From Gammaproteobacteria bacterium (GTDB lineage: Bacteria; Pseudomonadota; Gammaproteobacteria; SURF-13): a stretch of DNA of 5,953 nt. Where the stretch lies: NCBI GenBank assembly GCA_023381235.1, contig JAMCTV010000068.1, positions 1 through 5,953 on the forward strand. The letters are read 5' to 3'. This document shows, piece after piece, positions 1 to 5,539 of the stretch. Numbering within the stretch: position 1 is the first letter of the stretch; every line of letters begins with the position of its first letter. Position numbers and translations under genes: made by a program. Below the pieces are notes generated by a model. The model did no database searches and was not told the DNA's origin. It worked only from the letters and a program-made list of their open reading frames with translations.

Positions 1-49
1 CTGCCTGTCACGCAGGGGGTCGCGGGTTCGAGTCCCGTCCACTCCGCCA
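1..49 (+). tRNA. tRNA-Asp (GTC anticodon), 3' part only
   Basis: This is the 3' part of an aspartate tRNA; the 5' half lies outside the window. The anticodon loop is at 5-11 with anticodon GTC at 7-9, and the anticodon stem pairs 1-4 with 12-15. The T arm is intact: stem 22-26 with 34-38 (one G-T pair) around the loop TTCGAGT at 27-33. The acceptor 3' strand is 39-45, the discriminator base is G46, and an encoded CCA ends the gene at 47-49. The D arm and 5' acceptor strand cannot be checked. In many gammaproteobacteria tRNA genes sit between hupB and ppiD, so hupB may lie upstream (inference). Confidence 0.93.
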
Positions 50-166
50 TTTCCCGGCGGTTGATGCCCTTGCGGGTGTGCAGCCGCGCTTGGGCCTGAA
101 AAGCTGAGGTCATGCCAAAAACAGCGTATGTTGATGCGCTGATGCGGCATGGGCCTGAGGTTATGT
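50..166. other. Spacer between tRNA-Asp and the terminator, no gene seen
   Basis: No credible coding frame and no further tRNA are visible here. The stretch contains degenerate duplicated words: TTGATGC at 61-67 and 131-137, and GGGCCTGA at 92-99 and 151-158, the second followed closely by GAGGTTATG, which resembles GAGGTCATG at 105-113. It may be transcribed as the tRNA trailer. No convincing sigma-70 promoter was found; the TATGTT at 127-132 lacks a matching -35 box. Confidence 0.4.
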
Positions 167-201
167 AAAGCAGGGCGCATGATGCATGCGCCCTGCTTTT
201 T
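167..201 (+). terminator. Intrinsic terminator between tRNA-Asp and ppiD
   Basis: A perfect 15-bp stem pairs 167-181 with 185-199 around a 3-nt loop (ATG, 182-184). The 3' arm runs into five T residues at 197-201. This is a textbook Rho-independent terminator and should end the transcript from the tRNA side. It lies only about 25 nt before the ppiD ATG, so it could also act as an attenuator if ppiD is read through from upstream. The 5' A residues pair with part of the T tract, so some activity in the other orientation is possible. Confidence 0.85.
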
Positions 202-225
202 ATCTTGGTTCCGACTGAAGATTTC

Positions 226-2133
226 ATGCTGCAATCCATTCGCAATTACATCCAGAGCTGGGCCGCTTGGCTCATCATCGGCTTCATCATTCTCACCTTC
301 GCCCTGTGGGGCATACAGGACTACATGGGCGGCGGCGGCGATACCAGCGTGGCGCGCGTCAACGGCGAGGAAATCAAGCTGGATGATTTCCAGCGCGTCT
401 ACCAGCGCGAGCGGGAACGTCTGCGCCAGGCGCTGGGCAGCAACTTCGATACGCTGTTCCAGGACGAGGCCAGGCTCAAGCAGCAACTACTGGAGCGCGT
501 GATCCGCGAGCGGGTCGCGCAGCAGGCGTCGCGCGACATGGGGCTGCGCGTATCCGACGCCGAGTTGGCTGCATATATCCAGGGTCTTGCGGAATTTCAG
601 GACAATGGCCGGTTTTCCAACGCGCGTTATGAACAAATCCTGCGCAGCGCCGGCCTGACCAAACAAGGCTTCGAGGCCTTGCAACGCGATGACCTGCTGT
701 TCGCCCAGTTTTTCGCCGGGTTGCGCGATACGGCGTTTGTCAGCGCGCATCAGTTTGACGCCGCGGTGCGTCTGCAGCGCCAGCAACGCGAGGTGTCCTA
801 CCTCGTTATTCCGGCGGACACGTTTAAAGACGCCGCGCAGCCGGACGACAAGGCGGTGCAGGACTACTACGCGGCGCAGCGCGAGCGCTACACCGCGCCG
901 GAACAGGTAAACATCGAGTATGTGGAGTTGTCCGGCGCGGACATTGCGGCCGGGATCAAGCCGGATGAACAGGCGCTGCGCAAGCAGTATGAGGAGCGCA
1001 AGGCGCAGGGCGCGTATGACAGCCCCGAACAGCGCCGCGCGCGCCATATCCTGATCGGCGTGGAGGCCAACGCCGATGAGGCTGCGCGTGCCGCGGCCAA
1101 GGCCAAGGCCGAGGATATCTTGCAACGCCTCAAACGCGGAGCGGATTTCGCCAGGCTCGCCGCCGAGGTTTCGCAGGATCCGGTCAGCGCGCCCAAGGGC
1201 GGGGACCTCGGCTGGTTTGGACGCGGCGTGATGGACAAGGCGTTTGAAGAGGCGGTGTTTGCGCTCGCGCCGGGCAAGCTGGGCGGGCCGGTGTTAAGCC
1301 CGCTGGGCTGGCACATAATCAAACTCGAAGAGTCGCGCCCCGCGGGCAGCAAGAGTTTTGAGGAGGCGCGCGCCGAGCTGGAGCAGGCGGAGCGTCAGCA
1401 CGAGGTGGAGAAGCAGTTTTTCGAGCAGTATGAAACGCTGAAGAACCTGGTGTTTGAAAATCCCGATACGCTCAACGTGGCGAGCCGGGAATTGAAGCTG
1501 CCGCTCAAGACCAGTGCCTTGTTCGGGCGCAACGGCGGCGAGGGTATCGCGCGTGAGCCCAAGGTCGCGGCGGCGGCGTTCAGCGACGAGGTGCTGGCGC
1601 GCGGTTACAACAGCGAGATGATCGAAATCGGCGCCAATCACGTGCTGGCGTTGCGCATCAAGGAGCACAAGCCAGCGGCACAACGTCCCCTGGACCAGGT
1701 GCGCGCGGAGATCGCCGCCCGACTGAAGCTGGAGGCCATGCAGCAGCGTGCCCGGCAGTCCGGCGAAGAACTGCAAATGCGCTTACAGCAAGGCGAAGAC
1801 GCCGAGGCGCTGGCTAGGCAGCAAGGCTTTGTCTGGGTACAGGCGGGTATGGTGGAGAGGACAGATGCCAAATCCCTGGCCCCGGTATTGCGCGCGGCGT
1901 TTACCCTGCCCAAAACGCAGCCCGCCATCGGCGGCGCGCGGCTGGACAACGGCGACTATGCATTGGTGCGGGTGACGAACGTACGCGAAGGCGACGCGGC
2001 GGCGCTGGACTCGGCGGAACGGCTGGCGCTGGTGCGCGAGTTGCAGCGTGACGCGGCAGAAAGGGCTTACGAAGATTATGTCAGCGCTCTGCTTGGACGT
2101 GCGGATATTACCCGCCATCCGGACAAACTTTAG
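226..2133 (+). CDS. ppiD: PpiD-like periplasmic chaperone (SurA-like N domain plus parvulin domain)
   Basis: Inner-membrane-anchored periplasmic folding factor that, by family knowledge, acts at the exit of the Sec translocon on newly exported proteins. The product is 635 residues; E. coli PpiD is 623. A short cytoplasmic N terminus (1-13) leads into one membrane helix at about 14-31 (AWLIIGFIILTFALWGI). A SurA_N-type helical domain follows, about 40-190. A parvulin (PpiC) domain occupies about 270-370, with RARHIL, GGDLGWF and GWHIIKLEE motifs, and a C-terminal helical region runs to the end. His274, Asp318, Met336, Phe340 and His363 match the usual parvulin active-site positions, unlike the degenerate site in E. 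coli PpiD. I chose ATG 226 because GAAG at 217-220 gives a weak ribosome site and because family members begin at this membrane-proximal sequence. TTG 205 would sit against the terminator T tract with no ribosome site. It appears monocistronic, with its own terminator-bounded 5' end. Confidence 0.93.
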   Translation: MLQSIRNYIQSWAAWLIIGFIILTFALWGIQDYMGGGGDTSVARVNGEEIKLDDFQRVYQRERERLRQALGSNFDTLFQDEARLKQQLLERVIRERVAQQASRDMGLRVSDAELAAYIQGLAEFQDNGRFSNARYEQILRSAGLTKQGFEALQRDDLLFAQFFAGLRDTAFVSAHQFDAAVRLQRQQREVSYLVIPADTFKDAAQPDDKAVQDYYAAQRERYTAPEQVNIEYVELSGADIAAGIKPDEQALRKQYEERKAQGAYDSPEQRRARHILIGVEANADEAARAAAKAKAEDILQRLKRGADFARLAAEVSQDPVSAPKGGDLGWFGRGVMDKAFEEAVFALAPGKLGGPVLSPLGWHIIKLEESRPAGSKSFEEARAELEQAERQHEVEKQFFEQYETLKNLVFENPDTLNVASRELKLPLKTSALFGRNGGEGIAREPKVAAAAFSDEVLARGYNSEMIEIGANHVLALRIKEHKPAAQRPLDQVRAEIAARLKLEAMQQRARQSGEELQMRLQQGEDAEALARQQGFVWVQAGMVERTDAKSLAPVLRAAFTLPKTQPAIGGARLDNGDYALVRVTNVREGDAAALDSAERLALVRELQRDAAERAYEDYVSALLGRADITRHPDKL

Positions 2134-2138
2134 CTGTT

Positions 2139-2166
2139 TTGAACAAATAGACTTATAATTTGTCTA
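2139..2166 (+). promoter_or_regulatory. Probable promoter with palindromic operator-like site upstream of the DUF3579 gene
   Basis: A perfect -10 hexamer TATAAT lies at 2154-2159, only 20 bases after the ppiD stop codon. The -35 region about 17 bp upstream is poor; the TTGAAC at 2139-2144 is too close (9 bp). The -10 box lies inside two overlapping inverted repeats: ACAAAT (2143-2148) with ATTTGT (2158-2163), and TAGAC (2148-2152) with GTCTA (2162-2166), both with 9-nt centres. A weak -35 with a palindrome over the -10 suits an activator- or repressor-controlled promoter, but this is inference. Transcription would start near 2166, giving a leader of about 90 nt. Confidence 0.5.
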
Positions 2167-2217
2167 ATTCTTAGCCAGAATCTTAAAGTCAGCGTGAGCC
2201 AAGCCGATAACCAAGAA

Positions 2218-2254
2218 GGGGGAGGTAGATACGGCGTTGAATAACCGGGAATAG
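2218..2254 (+). other. Possible leader micro-ORF with strong ribosome site
   Basis: A strong Shine-Dalgarno-like GGGGGAGG (2218-2225) lies 31 nt before the ATG of the DUF3579 gene, too far to serve it directly. It is better placed for a TTG at 2237-2239, which opens a five-codon frame (M-N-N-R-E) that stops with TAG at 2252-2254, two bases before the downstream ATG. This geometry would allow translational coupling. The frame is tiny and the start codon is TTG, so it may be chance. Confidence 0.25.
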
Positions 2255-2256
2255 GG

Positions 2257-2535
2257 ATGTCCAATCAAGCGTGTAAACTAGTCATCGAGGGTGTCAGCGA
2301 AGACGGCAAGAAATTCCGTCCCAGCGACTGGATCGAGCGTATTTCTACTTCGCTCGCCACCTTCGGCCCGGATCACCGCCTGCACTACTCCAAGATCGCC
2401 CAGCCGCGCGTCATCAACGGTGAAAAGTGCCTGGTGGTGGACAAGAGCCTGACCGAGAAAGACCCGGCGGCGTATGAATACATCCTGAACTTCGTGCGCA
2501 TGAACAAGCTGCGCGTGTACGAAGATTGCGCTTGA
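2257..2535 (+). CDS. DUF3579 family small protein, function unknown
   Basis: A 92-residue soluble protein of unknown function. It carries the sequence DGKKFRPSDW (residues 16-25), which I recognise as the hallmark of the DUF3579 family of beta- and gammaproteobacteria. Its length is near the usual size for that family. I see no signal peptide, membrane segment or metal-binding cluster; it has cysteines at 6, 58 and 91. The mix of charged and aromatic residues suggests a compact alpha/beta domain. ATG 2257 is preceded by GGGA at 2247-2250 with a 6-nt gap. The gene follows ppiD by 123 bp, which contain a good -10 box, so it probably has its own promoter. Its 3' end converges on dksA across a long hairpin. 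Family assignment is from memory of the motif and fairly firm; no function should be inferred. Confidence 0.85.
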   Translation: MSNQACKLVIEGVSEDGKKFRPSDWIERISTSLATFGPDHRLHYSKIAQPRVINGEKCLVVDKSLTEKDPAAYEYILNFVRMNKLRVYEDCA

Positions 2536-2538
2536 AGA

Positions 2539-2637
2539 GCAGAGAAAAGAGGCAAGATACAAGAGAAAAGATACAAGAAGTAAAAGCTAAACTAGCCCTT
2601 AGGTCATTCCCCCTTTTCTCTTGTCTCTTTTCTCTGC
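2539..2637. repeat. Purine-rich imperfect hairpin between convergent genes, possible bidirectional terminator
   Basis: The gap between the DUF3579 gene and dksA forms one long imperfect hairpin. The outer arm 2539-2551 pairs perfectly with 2625-2637 (13 bp). The inner arm 2560-2570 pairs perfectly with 2613-2623 (11 bp). Between the arms there are 8 unpaired bases on the left and 1 on the right, and the loop is about 42 nt. The left arm is almost all purine and the right almost all pyrimidine. AAGATACAAGA occurs twice, at 2554-2564 and 2568-2578, and AGAGAAAAG twice, at 2541-2549 and 2562-2570. It could end transcription from both sides or be a dispersed non-coding repeat. No run of pure T follows the stem, so it is not a classic terminator. 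Confidence 0.65.
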
Positions 2638-2641
2638 CTTA

Positions 2642-3196
2642 TTAGGCCATTTGCTTTTCGCGGATTTCGTCCAGGGTCTTGCAGTCTATGCACTGGGTCG
2701 CGGTGGGGCGGGCCTCAAGGCGGCGGATGCCGATCTCCACGCCGCATTCCTCGCAGTAGCCGTAGTCGCTTAACTCCAGCTTGACCAGCGCCTCGTCTAT
2801 CTTTTTGATCAGCTTGCGCTCGCGGTCGCGGGTGCGCAGTTCCATGGTGATTTCTTCTTCCTGGGTGGCGCGGTCGTTGGGGTCGGGATAGTTGGCCGCC
2901 TCGTCCTGCATGTGATGCACGGTGCGGTCCACTTCCTCCATAAGCTGCTTTTTCCAGGCCTGCAGGATGCTGCGGAAATGCAGCGCCTGCTTGTCGTTCA
3001 TGTAAGCCTCACCCTTCTTCTCATGATAAGGCTTGAACCCCAGCAGGGTGGCCTGCGAGCTGCCGGTCTTCACCGCTGGGGCGGGCTTGGCCTTGCTGGT
3101 CTCCTTGCGGGCCTTGGTGGCAACGGCCTTGAGCCGCACCGGCGGCTTGGCCTTGGCGGCGGGTTTGGTCTTTTTGGCAGACTTGGCGACAGGCAT
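2642..3196 (-). CDS. dksA: RNA polymerase-binding transcription factor DksA, with long basic N-terminal tail
   Basis: DksA binds in the secondary channel of RNA polymerase and, with ppGpp, represses rRNA promoters and activates others in the stringent response. The product is 184 residues; E. coli DksA is 151. Residues 53-184 follow the E. coli protein closely. They include the coiled coil with tip residues Asp105 and Asp108 (the DPND tip, equal to E. coli D71 and D74), the RDRERKLIKKI helix, and a zinc finger with Cys148, Cys151, Cys169 and Cys172 (CX2C-X17-CX2C). The protein ends REKQMA. Residues 1-45 are a Lys/Ala/Pro-rich extension absent from E. coli DksA, with 12 Lys, 2 Arg and a single acidic residue. 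The start is well supported: AGGAG at 3206-3210 (minus strand) lies 9 nt before the ATG. A core-length protein could only begin at the internal Met66, which would lose conserved sequence. Confidence 0.95.
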   Translation of the reverse strand: MPVAKSAKKTKPAAKAKPPVRLKAVATKARKETSKAKPAPAVKTGSSQATLLGFKPYHEKKGEAYMNDKQALHFRSILQAWKKQLMEEVDRTVHHMQDEAANYPDPNDRATQEEEITMELRTRDRERKLIKKIDEALVKLELSDYGYCEECGVEIGIRRLEARPTATQCIDCKTLDEIREKQMA

Positions 3197-3205
3197 TAAA
3201 TCTCT

Positions 3206-3210
3206 CTCCT
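3206..3210 (-). promoter_or_regulatory. Shine-Dalgarno site of dksA
   Basis: On the minus strand this reads AGGAG, followed by AGAGATTTA and then ATG. It is a strong site at a normal 9-nt spacing. It matters because it supports translation of the long basic N-terminal extension rather than an internal start. Confidence 0.75.
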
Positions 3211-3240
3211 ACAACTTTAATCCAGCAACAAAACCCTCAA

Positions 3241-3269
3241 TATATACTAGAAATGGGGTTGCACCGCAA
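3241..3269 (-). promoter_or_regulatory. Candidate dksA promoter in the divergent dksA/cbbY spacer
   Basis: On the minus strand TTGCGG (3264-3269) and TATATA (3241-3246) are separated by exactly 17 bp. This predicts a start near 3234 and a leader of about 38 nt. Both boxes are imperfect. On the plus strand the same AT-rich core offers TATACT (3243-3248) as a -10 for cbbY, but without a recognisable -35, so the two promoters may overlap. Confidence 0.4.
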
Positions 3270-3302
3270 TGGATTTCAATGGCTAAAAAAGGCTTTCCGG
3301 GC

Positions 3303-4067
3303 ATGACGCAACTTAAGGCATTGATTTTTGACGTGGACGGCACGCTGGCCGACACCGAGCGCGACGGCCATCGCGTGGCCTTCAACCGCGCCTTTGCCGG
3401 GGCGGGGCTGGACTGGGAGTGGGACGTGGCGCTGTATGGCAAGCTGCTGGCCATCACCGGCGGCAAGGAGCGCATCCGCCACTATCTGGATTACTACAAC
3501 CCGGAGTTCCGCCGTCCGGCGCAGTTGCAGGAATTTATTGCCGCGCTGCACCAGGCCAAGACGCGCCACTATACCGCGCTGATGGCCGCCGGAGGCGTGC
3601 CGCTGCGCAGCGGCGTGCGGCGCCTGCTCACCGAGGCGCGCGCTGCGGGCCTGCGTCTCGCCATCGCCACCACGACTACGCCGGAGAACGTCAGGGCCTT
3701 ATTGGAAAATGTGCAGCCACCGGTGCCGCTGTCCTGGTTCGAGGTGGTAGCTGCAGGCGACGTGGTGGACGCCAAGAAGCCCGCGCCGGATATTTATCAT
3801 TACGCGCTGCAACACCTGGGTCTGGCCCCGGAGCAATGCCTCGCCTTCGAAGATTCCGGGAACGGCGTGCGCGCTGCGCGCGCGGCGGGACTTACCACGC
3901 TGATTACCACCAACGACTACACTCACGATCATGACTTCAGCGGCGCACGCTTGGTGCTTACGCATCTGGGCGAACCCGATCAGCCGTTTGACGTGCTGCA
4001 AGGCGGGCTGCCCGTGACGGATAAGCATTACGTGGATGTGAGCCTGCTGCACGCGCTGCCGCGCTAA
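3303..4067 (+). CDS. cbbY: CbbY-like HAD hydrolase, probable xylulose-1,5-bisphosphate phosphatase
   Basis: Cytoplasmic HAD-superfamily (subfamily IA) phosphatase, 254 residues. CbbY removes the 1-phosphate from xylulose 1,5-bisphosphate, a misfire product and inhibitor of RuBisCO, giving xylulose 5-phosphate. All four HAD motifs are present: DVDGT with Asp10 (nucleophile) and Asp12, the ATTTT threonines at 123-126, Lys158 in DAKKPAPD, and Glu183-Asp184 in FEDSGNG. The cap has TGGKERI at 52-58, which I recall as typical of CbbY rather than of phosphoglycolate phosphatase or beta-phosphoglucomutase. ATG 3303 fits the family start just before the first motif, and AAAGG at 3288-3292 is 10 nt upstream. 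An in-frame ATG at 3279 would add eight residues with a poorer ribosome site. The gene is divergent from dksA and convergent with the pentulose kinase. Substrate is inferred from family; other phosphosugars are possible. Confidence 0.87.
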   Translation: MTQLKALIFDVDGTLADTERDGHRVAFNRAFAGAGLDWEWDVALYGKLLAITGGKERIRHYLDYYNPEFRRPAQLQEFIAALHQAKTRHYTALMAAGGVPLRSGVRRLLTEARAAGLRLAIATTTTPENVRALLENVQPPVPLSWFEVVAAGDVVDAKKPAPDIYHYALQHLGLAPEQCLAFEDSGNGVRAARAAGLTTLITTNDYTHDHDFSGARLVLTHLGEPDQPFDVLQGGLPVTDKHYVDVSLLHALPR

Positions 4068-4177
4068 ATCCCTCCGCACTGCGTGCGATCCCCTTGGAGG
4101 CAAATCCCCCCTCGCTGCGCTCGACCCCCTTTCAAAAGGGGGTGGGCGTGAGCTTGTCGAACGGCCGGGGGATTTGC
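4068..4177. repeat. Non-coding repeat: two 28-bp imperfect direct copies and a nested inverted repeat
   Basis: The region begins at the base after the cbbY stop codon. Bases 4068-4095 and 4104-4131 align without gaps over 28 bp with six mismatches; both start ATCCC and end CCCCTT. The second copy is part of a larger palindrome. An outer 11-bp arm at 4100-4110 (GCAAATCCCCC) pairs with 4167-4177, and an inner CCCCCTTT (4125-4132) pairs with AAAGGGGG (4135-4142). The first copy contains its own hairpin, CGCAC (4075-4079) with GTGCG (4083-4087). There is no T tract on either strand, so this is not a classic intrinsic terminator. It resembles G/C-run dispersed repeats seen in many proteobacterial genomes. 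The gap between the convergent genes runs to 4199 with nothing else visible. Confidence 0.7.
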
Positions 4178-4199
4178 ACCGCGGACATCTCTGATTATT

Positions 4200-5498
4200 T
4201 CAGGAGCTTACCAGAGTCCCATCCCGCGCCAGCAAAGCCGCGCCGTAGGCGGCTTCGGTGTGGGCGGGGTTTAGCAAGGGAACTTGCAACAGGCGTGAGC
4301 GTATTTTGGTCCAGGCTTCGTTCTGCGCTCCGCCGCCTACGCTGCGTATCGAAACAGGATACGGTGCGCCGAGCCCGGCCAGACACTGGTAGGCCTGCCG
4401 TTCGATGCGCGCCATGCCTTCCAGCATGGCTTGAAAAAATTGCGCGTCATCTGCCGGGCGCGGCGCCAGTCGCGGCGCGAGATGAGGGTCGTTGACGGGG
4501 AAGCGTTCGCCGGGGACAAGCAGCGGGTAGTAATCGAGCCCGGTGGGATGGTCGGGTTGCAGGCGCGCCGTCATGGCTTGCATCTGCTGCGCGGTAAAAT
4601 AATGTTGCAGCACCGCGCCACCGCTGTTGGAGCCCGCGCCCGCGAGCCACAGCTTGCCGAGCCGGTGGCTGTACACGCCGTACTGTGGCGCGAAGATGGG
4701 CTGCTCGGAGAGCACCTTCATCACCAAGGTCGAGCCGAGCGAAGTGACCGCCTCGCCCGGCAGGCGTGCGCCGGTAGCGATAAAGGCCGCGGTGCTGTCG
4801 GTGGTGCCGGCCTTGATGCGCGTGCCGGGCGCAAAGCCGAATTCGGTGCAGGTTTGTTCATGCACTGCGCCGATGTCCGCGCCGGGTTCAACCACTTGAG
4901 GCAGCAGTTCGCGCCGTATGCCGAGCCGGTCCAGCCAGTCCGGCCAGCACCGCGCGATCACGTCGTAACCCAGTTTCAAACAATTGTGTTCATCGCTGAC
5001 GCCTAAACGCGCGCCAAGCTTGTAGGCGAGCCAGGAGGCGGGAGGCAGCGCGTAGCGTGCGCCCAGGCCAAGCTTGGGTTGCAGGTTCATCAGTTTGGCC
5101 AGCGCGCTGCTCCTGCCGTGCGCGCCGCTCTCCGGCGGCGCGACTTCGTCAATGTAATCCGCCTCGCACACGCTGCGCGCGTCGTTGTACATGAGCGCGG
5201 GCGCGAGCGGCGCGCCGTAGGTGTTGCACATGAGCAGCGTGCCGGAGGTGCCGTCAATGGCGAGCGCGGCGATGTCGCGCAGGGGGATGCGTCTCGCCAA
5301 CTCGTGCAGCGTGGCGGCGAGCGCTTGCCACCACAGCGCCGGGTCCTGCCCGACACGCGCGCCATCGCGCACCGGCGCGGGCAGGGGCTGTGCCGCCTGG
5401 GCAGAAATCGCGCCCGCCTGATTGATAACCAGGGCGCGGCAACCGGAGGTGCCGAGGTCTATTCCTAGATACAGTGGCAAGTGGGTCGCTCCCGGCAT
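4200..5498 (-). CDS. FGGY-family pentulose kinase, probable D-ribulose kinase
   Basis: Cytoplasmic sugar kinase of the FGGY family, 432 residues. It would use ATP to phosphorylate a ketopentose at C5, most likely D-ribulose to ribulose 5-phosphate. The N-terminal phosphate-binding loop is LGIDLGTSG with Asp14 and Ser18. IDGTSGTLL lies at 81-89, DEHNCLKLGYD at 169-179, the catalytic-base region AGTTDS with Asp234, EAVTSLGST at 249-256, and the adenine-site SVGGGAQN at 396-403. These blocks, and GLDYYPL...GERFP at 330-344, closely match my memory of the Synechococcus elongatus and Arabidopsis AtXK-1 proteins, once annotated xylulokinase and shown to act on D-ribulose. ATG 5498 is chosen because GGGAGG lies 4 nt upstream and the conserved domain starts at residue 10. 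The frame stays open upstream but only antisense-frame sequence over queF is encoded there. It follows queF by 41 bp, likely co-transcribed. Confidence 0.87.
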   Translation of the reverse strand: MPGATHLPLYLGIDLGTSGCRALVINQAGAISAQAAQPLPAPVRDGARVGQDPALWWQALAATLHELARRIPLRDIAALAIDGTSGTLLMCNTYGAPLAPALMYNDARSVCEADYIDEVAPPESGAHGRSSALAKLMNLQPKLGLGARYALPPASWLAYKLGARLGVSDEHNCLKLGYDVIARCWPDWLDRLGIRRELLPQVVEPGADIGAVHEQTCTEFGFAPGTRIKAGTTDSTAAFIATGARLPGEAVTSLGSTLVMKVLSEQPIFAPQYGVYSHRLGKLWLAGAGSNSGGAVLQHYFTAQQMQAMTARLQPDHPTGLDYYPLLVPGERFPVNDPHLAPRLAPRPADDAQFFQAMLEGMARIERQAYQCLAGLGAPYPVSIRSVGGGAQNEAWTKIRSRLLQVPLLNPAHTEAAYGAALLARDGTLVSS

Positions 5499-5502
5499 CC
5501 TG

Positions 5503-5508
5503 CCTCCC
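5503..5508 (-). promoter_or_regulatory. Shine-Dalgarno site deciding the pentulose kinase start
   Basis: On the minus strand GGGAGG is followed by CAGG and then ATG at 5498-5496. The reading frame is open for another 113 codons upstream into queF. This site, and the match of the next residues to the kinase N terminus, place the true start here rather than upstream. Confidence 0.7.
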
Positions 5509-5539
5509 GCGACACTAGTGCATCCCTGCACGTCGCAAG

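Noticed and set aside
149..502. 117-codon plus-strand frame overlapping the terminator and ppiD start
   Set aside because: It would translate through the terminator hairpin and is out of frame with ppiD, which has clear family identity.
487..1125. 212-codon open frame on the minus strand inside ppiD
   Set aside because: A shadow of GC-rich ppiD codons; composition is Arg/Leu-rich with no recognisable domain or ribosome site.
3269..3286. Five-codon frame (M-D-F-N-G) ahead of cbbY
   Set aside because: No ribosome site precedes it and it overlaps an alternative ATG by chance; too short to support.
3033..3302. In-frame extension of the cbbY gene upstream over 90 codons
   Set aside because: It runs antisense through the dksA coding region and promoter; the CbbY family begins just before the DVDGT motif, matching ATG 3303.
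4125..4142. CCCCCTTT/AAAGGGGG hairpin as an intrinsic terminator for cbbY or the kinase
   Set aside because: No T tract follows on either strand; treated as part of a repeat instead.
4094..5006. Plus-strand open frames antisense to the pentulose kinase
   Set aside because: Shadows in high-GC sequence; the first begins inside the repeat and neither shows a known domain.
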